Shown here: one piece after another, positions 28,013 to 38,263 of the stretch
Numbering within the stretch: the first letter of the stretch is position 1
Layout: each line of letters begins with the position of its first letter
Source of the DNA: Rheinheimera salexigens
Lineage (GTDB): Bacteria; Pseudomonadota; Gammaproteobacteria; Enterobacterales; Alteromonadaceae
Direction of reading: 5' to 3'
Assembly: GCF_001752395.1 (NCBI RefSeq)
Contig: NZ_MKEK01000001.1
Span: forward strand, 1,549,259 to 1,613,258
Length of the DNA: 64,000 nucleotides
Made by a program: the position numbers and the translations under genes
The notes under the pieces: generated by a model
The model's input: only the letters and a program-made list of their open reading frames with translations
Databases searched by the model: none
Told to the model about the DNA's origin: nothing

Positions 28013-30202
28013 ATGGCAAACGAGCCATCCGACAATAAACTCTCCGACACTAATCAGTCGAGCAATCCAACACCGAACGAAAAATCAAATAAGCCTCACC
28101 CGCCCTTAGAGCGCAGCCGATTTGGCGGCAGCCAACATAAGCAACACCGACAAGATGACGACGCGCCGGTGTCTCGCAGTGACCTTAGTAAAGCGGCCGA
28201 AGAATTATTAGAGCACAGTACGGTATACATTAATTGGACCATTTTACTGCTTTCATCTTTAGTGATAATTGCTTTCTCGGTCTGGGTGATGGTGATGCCG
28301 CAAACTGCTCAGATTACGATGAAGTCGATAGTCGACTGGATTGCAACAAATCTGGGCTGGTATTACGTGCTAACAATGGCACTGGTGATCGGGTTTGTGG
28401 TCTGGGTGGCGTGTTCCAAAGAAGGCGATGTTCGGCTAGGGCCAGATGATTCGCGGCCACAGTATAAACTAGGTACTTGGGTGGCAATGTTGTTCGCTGC
28501 AGGCGTCGGCATCGATCTGTTGTTTTTCTCGGTTACTGGTCCAGTGGTGCAGTACCTGCATCCGCCATCAGGCGATGGTGTAACCGCTGCAGCGTTGCAA
28601 GATGCGGTTGTTTGGACCATGTTTCATTATGGCATTGCCGGTTGGGCAGTGTATGCGCTGCTCGGTATGGCAATGGGTTACTTTGCTTATCGTTGGAATA
28701 TGCCGTTATCAATTCGAGCGGCCCTGTATCCATTGCTAGGCAAGCGAGTGCGTGGCTCCTTGGGTGACGGCATCAGTATTATTGCCCTAGTTGGCACCGT
28801 GTTTGGTGTTGCGACGACTATGGGTATCGGCGTCGTGCTATTAAACGTCGGTTTTTCGAAAATATTTGGCTTAGAACAAGGCTTGACGTTGCAAATTGCC
28901 TTGGTTATTGGCGCGGTTGTGTTAACAATAGCGGCCACTACTTCAGGTGTTGATCGTGGTATTCGCTGGATCTCTGAACTAAACCTGTGGAGCGCCTTGG
29001 CGATGATGTTGTACATCCTTATCGCAGGGCAAACGGCATTTCTATTGAATGCTTTTGTTGAGAATATTGGTCAGTTCTTGGTGACCTTGCCTTCACGTAT
29101 GTTGCAGACATTTGCTTACGTGCCAGGCAGCAGTGAGTGGATGGGAGGATGGACCCTGTTTTTCTGGGCGTTCTGGTTGGCGTGGGGACCTTTTGTCGGC
29201 GTGTTTCTGGCCCGCATTTCCCGCGGCAGAACGCTGCGCGAGTTTGTGATTGCGGCAATCACTGTACCGGTATTTTGTGATTTTATTATTGTGTCATTTT
29301 TTGGTAACTCAGCCTTGTATCAAGTGCTGCAAGGTAATACGGCGTTCGCCGAACTTGCCGTACAAAGTCCTGAGCAAGGTTGGTATGCTTTGCTGGAGAT
29401 GTTCCCGGGTGCGATATTTCTGATCTGTCTGGCTACATTTTCTGGGTTTCTATTTTACATAACCAGTGCCAACTCAGGTGCTATGGTCATGTCAAACTTC
29501 TCAGCCTCTATCCCTGATCCGGCTCAAGATGGCCCTAAATGGCTGCGTATCTTCTGGGCGGTGCTGACCGCTGTGCTGACGGTTGCCATGTTACTGGCTG
29601 GTGGGGTGCTGACCATGGAATACGCCACGCTAATCTTTGCTTTACCGGTAACAATTATCGCTTATTTGGTAATGGCCTCGTTCTTTAAGGCACTACGAAT
29701 AGAGCGAGCCGAGCGTGAAGGCAAGGTATTACGGAGACCGTCGATGGCGCCAACGGGTGGCCATGTGCCCGAACGGTCATGGAAGCAGCGGCTTGGTCGC
29801 CTATTGACTTACCCGTCGCGGCGAGAGGTCAGTCAGTATTTAGAACGCACCGTGATCCCCGCGTTGGATGATATTGCTGTTGAATTTCGTAACCAAGGCT
29901 ACGAAGTCGAGCGGGGCAATGTAACTAATGCCACTGGTAGAGAGGGACCGCTTTTGCGAGTGTCGATGGAAGATGTACTAGACTTTCATTATCAAGTGTC
30001 TATGGTCGAGATGCCGTTACCCACTTTCAGCGGCAAGATGTCGATTGAAACTGACGTTTACTATCGGCTAGAGGTGTTTACCGAAAAAGGCTCGGGCGGT
30101 TACGATTTAATGGGGCTAACTAAGCCGCAATTAATAGACGATGTGCTGGAGCGCTATGAAGCGCATCTACAATCTATTGCCCAGTCTGCACTAGCTCATT
30201 AG
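28013..30202 (+). CDS. BCCT-family transporter, BetT-like
   Basis: This is a sodium- or proton-coupled importer of betaine, choline or carnitine type solutes. The 729 residues have a hydrophilic N-terminal tail of about 75 residues, twelve predicted membrane helices, and a C-terminal cytoplasmic domain of about 150 residues as in BetT. Family motifs include MFHYGIAGWAVYALLG and WTLFFWAFWLAWGPFVGVFLARISRGRT, the latter with the Trp-rich substrate helix. Length and C-terminal extension fit osmotically controlled choline carriers. The polar, Asn/Ser-rich N-terminal tail is longer than usual. Codon use appears somewhat GC-richer than flanking genes. Substrate is inferred. Confidence 0.92.
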   Translation: MANEPSDNKLSDTNQSSNPTPNEKSNKPHPPLERSRFGGSQHKQHRQDDDAPVSRSDLSKAAEELLEHSTVYINWTILLLSSLVIIAFSVWVMVMPQTAQITMKSIVDWIATNLGWYYVLTMALVIGFVVWVACSKEGDVRLGPDDSRPQYKLGTWVAMLFAAGVGIDLLFFSVTGPVVQYLHPPSGDGVTAAALQDAVVWTMFHYGIAGWAVYALLGMAMGYFAYRWNMPLSIRAALYPLLGKRVRGSLGDGISIIALVGTVFGVATTMGIGVVLLNVGFSKIFGLEQGLTLQIALVIGAVVLTIAATTSGVDRGIRWISELNLWSALAMMLYILIAGQTAFLLNAFVENIGQFLVTLPSRMLQTFAYVPGSSEWMGGWTLFFWAFWLAWGPFVGVFLARISRGRTLREFVIAAITVPVFCDFIIVSFFGNSALYQVLQGNTAFAELAVQSPEQGWYALLEMFPGAIFLICLATFSGFLFYITSANSGAMVMSNFSASIPDPAQDGPKWLRIFWAVLTAVLTVAMLLAGGVLTMEYATLIFALPVTIIAYLVMASFFKALRIERAEREGKVLRRPSMAPTGGHVPERSWKQRLGRLLTYPSRREVSQYLERTVIPALDDIAVEFRNQGYEVERGNVTNATGREGPLLRVSMEDVLDFHYQVSMVEMPLPTFSGKMSIETDVYYRLEVFTEKGSGGYDLMGLTKPQLIDDVLERYEAHLQSIAQSALAH

Positions 30203-30312
30203 TTGCGTATTTCTACTACTGTAAGCCATTTCATGGCGAGTGCACTTGCCCGTTTTAGCAAAATAATTATGGCTATAAAGTTAACCATTTTTAAGATAGG
30301 TTGGAGGTAGAT

Positions 30313-30699
30313 ATGAAGCGCGTAACCGGTATCGGTGGTATCTTTTTTAAAGCTAAAGACGCAGCTGCATTACAGGCTTGGTATAAGCGTCATCTTGGTA
30401 TTGATGTTCAAGATTGGGGTGGCACAGCATTTACTTGGGCAGACTCGAATGGCCAGCCTATTGGCGGAACGACGATTTGGTCTGTTGCTTCATCAGAGAC
30501 TGAGCAGTTTGCGCCAAGTCAGGCCTCGTTTATGGTTAACTACCGAGTACAAGATCTGGATGCCTTAATGGCGCTACTAAAAGCGGAAGGCTGCCAAGTA
30601 TTGGAGAAAACTGATGAGTCTGAATACGGCAAATTTGGCTGGGTTATCGACCCGGAAGGCAATAAAGTCGAATTATGGCAACCACCGGCCGGTCAATAA
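30313..30699 (+). CDS. VOC (glyoxalase/bleomycin-resistance fold) protein
   Basis: The 128 residues fold as a vicinal oxygen chelate protein: opening RVTGIGGIFFKAKDAAALQAWY and the ending WVIDPEGNKVELWQPP with the metal-binding glutamate in VELW. The first His ligand is replaced by Gly-Gly, common in this subfamily, so it may bind a small molecule instead of acting as a metal enzyme. The ATG at 30313 has TTGGAGG five bases before it, which decides the start. Confidence 0.85.
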   Translation: MKRVTGIGGIFFKAKDAAALQAWYKRHLGIDVQDWGGTAFTWADSNGQPIGGTTIWSVASSETEQFAPSQASFMVNYRVQDLDALMALLKAEGCQVLEKTDESEYGKFGWVIDPEGNKVELWQPPAGQ

Positions 30700-30733
30700 G
30701 TTAATTTTTGCTTATAACAATAAGGATTACATT

Positions 30734-31108
30734 ATGCTGTTTGCCAACGGAACCTTCAAAGTAGATTTAACTCCGCAACAAGATGCTGCCTGCCCAGCAG
30801 GACGGATGCTAATTAATAAAATTTATTTAGGAGATATTCAAGGTCAGGGCAGCGGTCAGATGATCAGTAAAAGACTCGACAATGGCGTTGCTGTTTATTA
30901 TGCCATTGAAGAATTTTTAGGTTCAGTTAAGGGCAAAAACGGCGGTTTTACTCTGGTTCATCAAGGCTATATGAGCAAGGATTCGCAATCTTTAGAGATT
31001 AGTATTCTTGAGGGATCAGGTAACGGGGAGCTGCAGGCTATTTCGGGCACTATGCGTATTATTCAAGATGCTAACGGCCACAGCTATGAGCTGAGCTTTA
31101 AGCTGTAA
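30734..31108 (+). CDS. DUF3224 protein
   Basis: The 124-residue protein opens MLFANGTFKVDLTPQQD and runs through a series of short beta strands (DNGVAVYYAIEEFLGSVKGKNGGFTLVHQGYM), which is the pattern of DUF3224, a barrel of unknown function. TAAGGA precedes the ATG at 30734; the open frame extends upstream into the VOC gene but that part is not family-like. It follows the VOC gene by 34 bases and may be cotranscribed. Confidence 0.8.
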   Translation: MLFANGTFKVDLTPQQDAACPAGRMLINKIYLGDIQGQGSGQMISKRLDNGVAVYYAIEEFLGSVKGKNGGFTLVHQGYMSKDSQSLEISILEGSGNGELQAISGTMRIIQDANGHSYELSFKL

Positions 31109-31180
31109 GAGTCGATAAGCTATCAACATTCAGTATATTTTGTGCTTCTTTTCCACAATTATTAACTAATAAGGGCTATC

Positions 31181-31855
31181 GTGATTTCAAAGTTACCTCG
31201 CTGGGTAGAATACGGTTCTTTTCTACTCGCATTAGTGGCAGGGCTGGTTAATTCCGTTGGATTATTAGGCTTTAAGCACCAATCCATTTCACATATTTCG
31301 GGCACTGCAGCGCTACTAGGCGCGGGTATTGCTAATTCACCTTGGTCGGATGTGTTTCATTTATTAATCGTGTTGTTGAGCTTTGTTATCGGCTCGGCCA
31401 TATCGGGCTATTTTTTGCGTAGTGGTGCTTTAAAGTTAGGCAGTAACTATAGTGGTTTGCTGTGTTTAGAGGCCGTACTCTTATTGGCTGCTGTCTATTT
31501 TTTAGATGATAATTCTTTATACGGTCATTATTTAGCATCAGCCGCCTGTGGCTTACAAAATGCCCTAGCCACCACCTATAGTGGAGCGGTTGTCCGCACG
31601 ACCCATGTTACTGGTATTTTTACTGATTTAGGAATAATGCTAGGTGCAAAATTAAGAGGTGAGGAATTTGATCAAAGGAAAGCCTTATTATTTTTGCTTA
31701 TTCTTGGCGGCTTTATTTTTGGTGCTACTTTAGGCGCCTATTTATTTAATATTTTGAAATTTCAAGCACTCTACATACCGGCCGGTATTTGTTTATTATT
31801 AGCGTTATCTTATTCGGTGTATAAAATGAAAGTTGATTGTGCACCTAGTGATTGA
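31181..31855 (+). CDS. DUF1275 (YoaK-like) membrane protein
   Basis: The 224-residue protein starts with GTG behind TAAGGG and has six hydrophobic segments. It carries the DUF1275 features: an opening VAGLVNSVGLLGF, then SHISGTAALLGAG, and the central CGLQNALATTYSGAVVRTTHVTGIFTDLG, which is the most conserved family block. Function unknown; a transporter has been suggested. It sits 72 bases after the DUF3224 gene. Confidence 0.85.
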   Translation: MISKLPRWVEYGSFLLALVAGLVNSVGLLGFKHQSISHISGTAALLGAGIANSPWSDVFHLLIVLLSFVIGSAISGYFLRSGALKLGSNYSGLLCLEAVLLLAAVYFLDDNSLYGHYLASAACGLQNALATTYSGAVVRTTHVTGIFTDLGIMLGAKLRGEEFDQRKALLFLLILGGFIFGATLGAYLFNILKFQALYIPAGICLLLALSYSVYKMKVDCAPSD

Positions 31856-32275
31856 ATGGTAGCAACAGCGACGTTTTATCCCGAACTGCCAGCAAAAAGC
31901 ATAAGCTGAGATAAATTGGGAACGGACACAAGGTTCGAGTCATCTAATGGTTATAACAGTGTTATCAGAAGTAATTTGATATGCAGATAACAACCAATAC
32001 CAGCCTAGATAATCTAACCCTTCTGTATGGCCATGGTGTTGGTCAGCGCTGAATTAGACCATTTCCGCCGACGGTTTGTATAAATTAATTTTTTATGCAG
32101 TCGGTATTGACGAAGTTAAAGCTGCTGCTATAACTAATAATCAGCGCTGCTGAGCAGTATGTTTTTTTTAATTAAAAAGTCTGTAGTGTGTTGCTAATAG
32201 GCAGCACAATTTATTGTTTTTAGGGACGTTCAAAGAGAGACTGTTTACCGTTAAGTCATTGCAAGGACAAACAAA
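31856..32275. other. Gene-free stretch
   Basis: These 420 bases contain no supported gene, repeat or tRNA. I see scattered short inverted repeats only. Confidence 0.5.
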
Positions 32276-33046
32276 ATGAAAGCATTAAGATCAAAAATTC
32301 TTTTTTTTGTGTTCTTCAGTATATATGGACTATCTGCCCATGGCCAAGATTATGATATTGTTGGTCTTAAACTAGGAATGAGTGTAGAGCAAGTTCAAGC
32401 AGCTCTTAAAAGCTATGGTGTAGATAAAAAGAATATCCAAGAACGTAGACGATATTTTAATTATTCTGATGGCGTCGAGTTATTCCAAACTGATGATTTT
32501 GTTGCCTATATCTATGCCAATAGAAACAAAGATAATAACTTTGAAAACTTGTCTATTTTTTTTTCCTTTGGCCCTCCTGGTGGCAAAGTCGTGGCTATCA
32601 CCCGAACTATAGAAAACCGAACCAACCCGTTAACCCGAAGTCAATTTCTTACCGCACTAAAAAGTAAATATGGTCAGCCGACATCTGAAGACATCTCTAC
32701 TGTTTATTGGAGCTTTCCAGCTGAAAAAGTTCAATGTATAGCCGGCGCTGTTGGCGGTTATAGGCCAGACCAGCCTAGTATCCTAAAAAAGATCTATGGT
32801 GCAAATGTCGGTAGTCGTGATGGTATCTTCCATATAAGAACCGTAAATTCGCTTGAACAATGCAGCAGTTATCTTACTTATGCCATGCCAACTGGTGATG
32901 CTAGCCCTGTTACTACTGCTACTGCTGTAATGGTAGATGTTGCAGGGACAGCTGAAGGGGAGTTGTCAGCAAACGAGTGGGTAGAGGGTCTGGCAGATAA
33001 AGCACGGAAAGAGCGGGAAGCAAAAGCTGTTAAACCTGATTTTTAA
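32276..33046 (+). CDS. Exported protein, unknown function
   Basis: The 256-residue protein has a signal peptide with likely cleavage after AHG or GQ (residue 22-24). The mature start DYDIVGLKLGMSVEQVQAAL is a pattern seen in many small exported proteins in which a G-x-S-x-x-x-V segment caps the first helix. Two cysteines (near 159 and 203) could form a disulfide. The last 70 residues are Ala/Thr-rich and then charged. I recognise no enzyme motif. AAGGACAAAC precedes the ATG. Confidence 0.65.
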   Translation: MKALRSKILFFVFFSIYGLSAHGQDYDIVGLKLGMSVEQVQAALKSYGVDKKNIQERRRYFNYSDGVELFQTDDFVAYIYANRNKDNNFENLSIFFSFGPPGGKVVAITRTIENRTNPLTRSQFLTALKSKYGQPTSEDISTVYWSFPAEKVQCIAGAVGGYRPDQPSILKKIYGANVGSRDGIFHIRTVNSLEQCSSYLTYAMPTGDASPVTTATAVMVDVAGTAEGELSANEWVEGLADKARKEREAKAVKPDF

Positions 33047-33230
33047 CTTGGTATTACAGTGAATTTAACGCTAGTGAACATTAAACACTAGTGGAAGATT
33101 TCTTTGATGCTTTGGCCGCTTTTTTCTTCTACTCTATACAGCGGGTACTTCACGGCCAACTGTTTGCATTAGTGTAAAACCTCCATATTTTAAGAAGGGA
33201 CTGACTTTTAAAGTTTAAACTGAGGATATA

Positions 33231-33261
33231 AAAAAGCCGCACGACATTCGCACGGCTTTTT
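33231..33261. terminator. Bidirectional terminator next to hupE
   Basis: AAAAAGCCG and CGGCTTTTT form a 9-bp stem with A and T runs on either side. It lies between the convergent exported-protein gene and the urease cluster and can serve both. Confidence 0.75.
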
Positions 33262-33280
33262 CTAAGATGTTGAGAGAAAA

Positions 33281-33865
33281 CTAGGCTGCTGCTAATACAC
33301 CGCCAATTACAGCCACTACGCCACCTAAAGCACGGCTAACGCGGTTGTCAGCTTTAAGCATTAAGGCACCTAAACCACGACCGGCAAAGGTAATCACTAA
33401 GGTAGCAACAACGAAGCCAGCCATGTAGCTCAGTAAGCTGGCGCCTGCGGCCATTTCTGCACCGTGAGCGTAGCCGTGCGTAAGCATAAACAAAGCAACT
33501 AAAGTGCCACCGACAGCGGTAGGTAGTTTCGCCATAGTAGCGATCAAGACACCTGCTAATAATACTGACATAGCAATACCCGTTTCTATACCAGCTAAGC
33601 TAACACCAGCCCAAGCAATAGCTGCACCTACTACCATGCCGCCTACTACAAATAAAGGCGCGCCATTTTTCATTGCAGTGCTTTGACGGATACTCCAAAA
33701 ACCGATAGCAGCCATAGCCAGCAAGTGGTCAAGCCCCATCATAGGGTGTAACAAACCGCTGAGGAAATCGCTGTGGACATGCACGTCATGGCCCGGGTGG
33801 GCTATAGCAGCAGTTGCGGTTAACATTAGGGCTACTGCCATCAGCAATTTGGACATTATTTTCAT
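33281..33865 (-). CDS. hupE: HupE/UreJ nickel permease-like protein
   Basis: The 194-residue membrane protein has a signal-like N-terminus and then HPGHDVHVHSDFLSGLLHPMMGLDHLLAM, the His-rich metal motif of HupE/UreJ, followed by five more hydrophobic segments. The family imports nickel for hydrogenase or urease. TAAACGGAGTACAAC before the first ATG decides the start. It is the last gene of the urease cluster, after ureG, consistent with nickel supply. Confidence 0.93.
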   Translation of the reverse strand: MKIMSKLLMAVALMLTATAAIAHPGHDVHVHSDFLSGLLHPMMGLDHLLAMAAIGFWSIRQSTAMKNGAPLFVVGGMVVGAAIAWAGVSLAGIETGIAMSVLLAGVLIATMAKLPTAVGGTLVALFMLTHGYAHGAEMAAGASLLSYMAGFVVATLVITFAGRGLGALMLKADNRVSRALGGVVAVIGGVLAAA

Positions 33866-33970
33866 GTTGTACTCCGTTTATTTAGTTTACTATGTGATTT
33901 TTAATTACAGTATTTTGACTGTTTTGTTTTAACTATTGTGTTTAGGCTGTTTTAATTGAGGCAGAACCGC

Positions 33971-34609
33971 TTAAGCCATGCTGGCTACTTTTCCAGGTCT
34001 GCGCTCTGGCAACATACCTTGTTTAAGAATAAAGCTAATTATTTCTTCTACACCAACACCGTCGTATAGGTTGGTGAAAATGAACGGACGTTCGCCACGC
34101 ATTTTTTTTGAGTCACGCTCCATCACATCTAGCGAAGCATGGACATATTTGGCTATGTCGATTTTATTGATGATTAACAAGTCAGATTTAGTAATGCCTG
34201 GACCGCCTTTACGTGGAATTTTATCGCCTGCGGCAACATCGATAACATACAGCGTTAGATCAGATAATTCTGGGCTGAAGGTGGCTGCTAAGTTGTCGCC
34301 GCCGGATTCCACTAGTACGAGTTCTAGGTTGGGATGACGTTGTTGCAAATCATCAATTGCCGCTAAGTTCATCGAAGCATCTTCACGGATGGCAGTGTGT
34401 GGGCAGCCGCCAGTTTCAACACCTATAATGCGATCAGCAGGAAGTGCGTCGTGCTTAAGCAAGAAGTCGGCATCTTCGCGAGTATAAATATCGTTAGTCA
34501 CTACAGCAATGTCGTAGTGATCTTTTAGCGCGCTACACAACTGGCGTAACAAGGCGGTTTTACCAGAACCAACCGGGCCACCTACGCCTACTCTTAAACA
34601 ATGTTTCAT
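33971..34609 (-). CDS. ureG: Urease accessory GTPase UreG
   Basis: UreG hydrolyses GTP to drive nickel insertion into urease together with UreD and UreF. From the chosen start the 212 residues contain the P-loop GPVGSGKT at 11-18, a metal-binding CPH-like [13 protein letters not shown] segment, and NKIDIAKYV (NKxD). The ATG at 34609 with AAGGAACATTTTA upstream fits; the open frame extends 25 codons upstream into ureF's end but not in family sequence. It lies 32 bases after the ureF stop. Confidence 0.96.
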   Translation of the reverse strand: MKHCLRVGVGGPVGSGKTALLRQLCSALKDHYDIAVVTNDIYTREDADFLLKHDALPADRIIGVETGGCPHTAIREDASMNLAAIDDLQQRHPNLELVLVESGGDNLAATFSPELSDLTLYVIDVAAGDKIPRKGGPGITKSDLLIINKIDIAKYVHASLDVMERDSKKMRGERPFIFTNLYDGVGVEEIISFILKQGMLPERRPGKVASMA

Positions 34610-34640
34610 TAAAATGTTCCTTATGTGATTTTTAAGCTTA

Positions 34641-35348
34641 TTAGCTTCGGAATAATCTTGAATATTGGGTTTCATGTTGGGCACTGCCGAGTGCTAAACC
34701 CGGAAGAATGGGACCCAACTGGTCATCTGTTAATGTCAGTGCGCTATCAATAGCGGCAACTAGTTTAGGCCGCAGTTGTTCGTTTAGGCGTTGCGCGGCG
34801 GTATGGCCCAAAGGCATAGCTTTACAGGCAACCGCCAGTTGGTTTTCAAGCCAGCCCCAAGCAAAACCGAGTAGGGATTGCCGCACGGGCACTTGCCGTT
34901 GCAGAGCGACCCAAGCGAACACTGTGACGTAACCAGGCTCTTGCGGTAGCTGAGCATGGCCAAGCTCTATCTGTGGCTGCAGCGATAAACTGGTCAGCAG
35001 ACGCATTAATGCTAATCCTAACCGAGTGTCTTCATCGCTCAGTTCAGCGGTTTCTCGATTAGCATGTAGCCACGAGTTCCAATAGGCTAGACCTTCACTG
35101 TCGTTATTAGCCCAGCAGTGTTGCAACCGTGCCAATAAGGGTAGTTCGCAACGGGTAAGACCATCGTCCAGCACGCCTTCTAACCACTCTCCCAACTCCT
35201 GTTCGTTGCTCACCCAGCCTAGTTCAAAAGCGCTTTCTAAACCCTGTGACCAAGCAAAAGCACCGATTGGCAACGCAGGGCTAATAAGTTGCATTAGCCC
35301 TAACAACGCCAGATCGCTGGCCACGGTTGGCAAACTGTTAGTGTGCAT
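34641..35348 (-). CDS. ureF: Urease accessory protein UreF
   Basis: UreF recruits UreG and controls its GTPase during nickel insertion. The 235-residue helical protein shows [28 protein letters not shown] near the start, the family signature. The ATG at 35348 overlaps the end of ureE by 11 bases and gives the correct N-terminus; the frame stays open for 37 further codons through the His-rich tail of ureE, an artefact of its repetitive codons. Confidence 0.94.
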   Translation of the reverse strand: MHTNSLPTVASDLALLGLMQLISPALPIGAFAWSQGLESAFELGWVSNEQELGEWLEGVLDDGLTRCELPLLARLQHCWANNDSEGLAYWNSWLHANRETAELSDEDTRLGLALMRLLTSLSLQPQIELGHAQLPQEPGYVTVFAWVALQRQVPVRQSLLGFAWGWLENQLAVACKAMPLGHTAAQRLNEQLRPKLVAAIDSALTLTDDQLGPILPGLALGSAQHETQYSRLFRS

Positions 35349-35886
35349 GGCCGTGTTCTTCATCATGAGTATGTTTGTGGTCATGTTCATCAGCATGGGC
35401 GTGCGAATGGCCATGGCTATGGCTGTGCGACTGTTCACGACCGGCATGGGCATATGCACCTGACTCCGGATCGAACGGTGCCTGATGATGACTAAGGGTC
35501 GCTCCTAACAGAACTGCGAGTTCTTCTAATACGTGATCGGGTGGAAAACGTACCCAATGGCGACCGTCAGCATCAGCACCAATGGCCAAAGAAACGTGGC
35601 GGTTACCTAAGTGATAGCATAGTCGTCCCAGTGGTAGACCGTTGTCGATATACGCGGTTGTTACCGGTTCATCGGCTGCACAAATACGGATAACTTCACC
35701 GCTTTTAGCCCGCAGTAGATCGCCATGGCGTAGTACCGGACCGCGATCGAGGAATAAGCCAACGTCGTGGCCGTTATCGGTGACGGCTTTTAGGCGACCA
35801 CGAATACGCAATTCATAGGGTAGGCTTAAAGTGTCGTGTACATCGGCTTGGCTGCTACTGTCAATTCTTTGTATTAATTCAAGCAT
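35338..35886 (-). CDS. ureE: Urease nickel chaperone UreE
   Basis: UreE binds nickel and hands it to the UreDFG-urease complex. The 182 residues include the N-terminal peptide-binding domain, the metal-binding domain with LCYHLGNRHVSLAI (the conserved His of GNRH), and a His-rich C-terminal tail from about residue 152 to 182 with roughly fifteen histidines alternating with Ser, Gly, Asp and Glu. Such a tail stores several nickel ions. It ends inside the start of ureF. Confidence 0.96.
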   Translation of the reverse strand: MLELIQRIDSSSQADVHDTLSLPYELRIRGRLKAVTDNGHDVGLFLDRGPVLRHGDLLRAKSGEVIRICAADEPVTTAYIDNGLPLGRLCYHLGNRHVSLAIGADADGRHWVRFPPDHVLEELAVLLGATLSHHQAPFDPESGAYAHAGREQSHSHSHGHSHAHADEHDHKHTHDEEHGHAH

Positions 35887-35907
35887 CTTAATGTCCTTGC
35901 AAGCGGT

Positions 35908-37611
35908 TTAAAATAAGTGATAGCGCTGAGCTAAAGGTAACTCAGTGGCGGGCTCACAAGTAAGTAACACGCCATCAGCGTGAACTTCATAGGTTTGTGG
36001 ATCCACGGTCAGTTCGGGGCAAGCATCGTTCAATTTCATATCAGATTTACGCAATTGCCGAACGTTTTTAACCGCCACTAGTGGGCTCTTCAAGCCTAAC
36101 TTTTCTTCCAGTCCAGTATTCATGGCTGCTTGGCTAACAAAGGTCATTCGGGTTGCTGCTGCAGCTCTGCCTAGGGCGCCAAACATGCGACGGTAATGCA
36201 CAGGTTGTGGGGTGGAAATTGCTGCGTTAGGGTCGCCCATAGCAGCACCGGCTATCATGCCGCCTTTTAGAATAATCGACGGTTTAACACCGAAAAACAT
36301 GGGCTTCCACAACACCAGATCTGCAAATTTACCTACTTCAATAGATCCAACTTCATGGCCAATACCGTGGGTAATAGCGGGGTTGATGGTATATTTAGCG
36401 ATGTAACGTTTTACTCGGAAATTGTCGGTGCCACGCTCTTGATCTTCCGGTAACAGGCCACGCTGAACCCGCATTTTATGCGCGGTTTGCCATGTGCGAC
36501 AAACTACTTCGCCAATTCGACCCATGGCTTGCGAGTCAGAAGACATCATAGAAATGACCCCCAAATCGTGCAGGATATCTTCAGCAGCAATTGTTTCACG
36601 GCGAATACGCGAATCGGCAAAGGCGACATCTTCTGGGATATTTGGGTCTAGGTTGTGGCACTCCATTAGCATATCGAGATGTTCATCAATAGTATTAATG
36701 GTATAGGGCCGGGTTGGGTTTGTAGACGACGGCAATACGTTAGGCATACTACAGGCGACAATAATATCGGGCGCGTGACCACCACCAGCACCTTCGGTGT
36801 GATAGGTGTGAATACAGCGATCTTTAAAGGCTGCAATCGTGTCTTGAACAAAACCAGATTCATTAAGGCTGTCGGCATGAATAGCAATCTGGATATCGTA
36901 ACGGTCAGCCACATCTAAAGCATTGCTAATAGTGGCTGGTGCTGCGCCCCAATCTTCGTGAATTTTTAGGCTCATGGCACCGGCTATAACCTGCTGCTCT
37001 AGTGCTTCTGGTGTACTGGCACTACCTTTACCTAGAAAACCGATGTTGATGGGTAAATCATCCACAGCTTGCATCATTTTACCTAAATGCCAAGGCCCAG
37101 GCGTGTGAGTAGTAGCGATTGAACCGGTAGCGGGACCAGTGCCACCACCGATCATGGTAGTTAGGCCGCTCATTAGCGCTTCGTCGACTTGCTGTGGGCA
37201 AATGTAGTGGACGTGAGTATCAACGCCGCCGGCAGTAAGAATTCGACCTTCACCGGATATTATTTCAGTACCAGGACCTATAACGATGTCAATATCAGGT
37301 TGAGTATCAGGGTTTCCGGCTTTACCAATAGCGGCGATACGGCCGTTTTTCAAACCAACATCGGCTTTAACAATACCCCACCAATCAATGATAATGACGT
37401 TAGTAATAAGGGTATCCATTACAGCATCGTCGCAACGTTGGCTCTGGCCCATGCCATCACGAATGACTTTACCACCACCGAACATGACCTCTTCACCGTA
37501 ATGAGTATGATCGTGCTCTATTTCGATCCACAGTTCAGTATCACCTAAGCGAATTCGATCTCCGGTAGTGGGACCATACATATCTGCATACGCTTGCCGA
37601 GAAATCTTCAT
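35908..37611 (-). CDS. ureC: Urease alpha subunit (catalytic)
   Basis: UreC hydrolyses urea to ammonia and carbamate with a dinickel centre. The 567 residues are full length. Nickel ligands are visible: H133 and H135 ([10 protein letters not shown]), the carbamylated K216 ([10 protein letters not shown]), H245 and H271, and D359 (SSDSQAMG). The active-site flap Cys-His is C318-H319 (MECHNLDP). It overlaps ureB by four bases (ATGA-type junction), so the subunits are translationally coupled. Confidence 0.99.
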   Translation of the reverse strand: MKISRQAYADMYGPTTGDRIRLGDTELWIEIEHDHTHYGEEVMFGGGKVIRDGMGQSQRCDDAVMDTLITNVIIIDWWGIVKADVGLKNGRIAAIGKAGNPDTQPDIDIVIGPGTEIISGEGRILTAGGVDTHVHYICPQQVDEALMSGLTTMIGGGTGPATGSIATTHTPGPWHLGKMMQAVDDLPINIGFLGKGSASTPEALEQQVIAGAMSLKIHEDWGAAPATISNALDVADRYDIQIAIHADSLNESGFVQDTIAAFKDRCIHTYHTEGAGGGHAPDIIVACSMPNVLPSSTNPTRPYTINTIDEHLDMLMECHNLDPNIPEDVAFADSRIRRETIAAEDILHDLGVISMMSSDSQAMGRIGEVVCRTWQTAHKMRVQRGLLPEDQERGTDNFRVKRYIAKYTINPAITHGIGHEVGSIEVGKFADLVLWKPMFFGVKPSIILKGGMIAGAAMGDPNAAISTPQPVHYRRMFGALGRAAAATRMTFVSQAAMNTGLEEKLGLKSPLVAVKNVRQLRKSDMKLNDACPELTVDPQTYEVHADGVLLTCEPATELPLAQRYHLF

Positions 37612-37949
37612 TTAACCGCCTCCTGTTTAGATTTAGTCTTTTGATCTATTGGCCCCATAACCTCACCCCTAAAACCATACAGTCGACGCAAACCGGCATA
37701 CGGGATTAATGACACTTCACGGCTCTGGCCTGGCTCAAAACGAATTGATAAACCGGCGGCAATGGCTAAACGATGGCCGTAAGCTTGTTCACGATCAAAG
37801 TGCAGCGCAGAGTTAGCTTCGGCAAAGTGATAATGGGAACCGACCTGAACGGGACGGTCACCTGTGTTGGCAACATTAATGGTGATGCTGACACGGCCGA
37901 CGCACAGTTCAATGTCGCCGATTTGTAGCTGATATTCACCAGGAATCAT
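37608..37949 (-). CDS. ureB: Urease beta subunit
   Basis: The 113-residue structural subunit begins [15 protein letters not shown] and contains the conserved [19 protein letters not shown] block and the G-x-[15 protein letters not shown] segment. It assembles with UreA and UreC. It follows ureA by 11 bases and overlaps ureC by four. Confidence 0.98.
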   Translation of the reverse strand: MIPGEYQLQIGDIELCVGRVSITINVANTGDRPVQVGSHYHFAEANSALHFDREQAYGHRLAIAAGLSIRFEPGQSREVSLIPYAGLRRLYGFRGEVMGPIDQKTKSKQEAVK

Positions 37950-37960
37950 AACAAACTTCC

Positions 37961-38263
37961 TTAAACTATAGGGTTATGAACGGTGACCAGCTTGGTACCG
38001 TCGGGGAAAGTTGCTTCGACTTGAATAGATTGAATCATCTCGGCAATACCATCCATTACGTCGTCACGGCTTAAAATTTCACGGCCAGCACACATCATTT
38101 CTGCCACCGTACGTCCTTCGCGAGCGCCTTCCATAATGGTGCAACTGATCAATGCAATAGCTTCAGGATAGTTTAGTTTAAGCCCTTTTGCCTTACGCCG
38201 TTCTGCAAGTAAGCCTGCGGTAAATAACAATAATTTATCTTTATCTCTAGGTGTCAATTCCAT
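37961..38263 (-). CDS. ureA: Urease gamma subunit
   Basis: The 100-residue subunit begins [27 protein letters not shown], the family N-terminus, and carries [10 protein letters not shown] and [13 protein letters not shown]. The ATG at 38263 has GGAG six bases upstream (inside an in-frame ATGGAGTTAGCG), which decides this start over the ATG four codons earlier. It is the first structural gene and lies after a 430-base gap from ureD that is filled by a degenerate tandem duplication. Confidence 0.97.
   Translation of the reverse strand: MELTPRDKDKLLLFTAGLLAERRKAKGLKLNYPEAIALISCTIMEGAREGRTVAEMMCAGREILSRDDVMDGIAEMIQSIQVEATFPDGTKLVTVHNPIV

Noticed and set aside
35349..35459. Upstream extension of ureF through the His-rich tail of ureE
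   Set aside because: The extension (Met/Thr-rich) is the repetitive His codons of ureE read in another frame; the family N-terminus begins at 35348.
36666..36918. Open frames on the plus strand and in other minus frames inside ureC
   Set aside because: They overlap a full-length, motif-complete ureC and have no family-like sequence or ribosome sites; they are shadows of its codon pattern.
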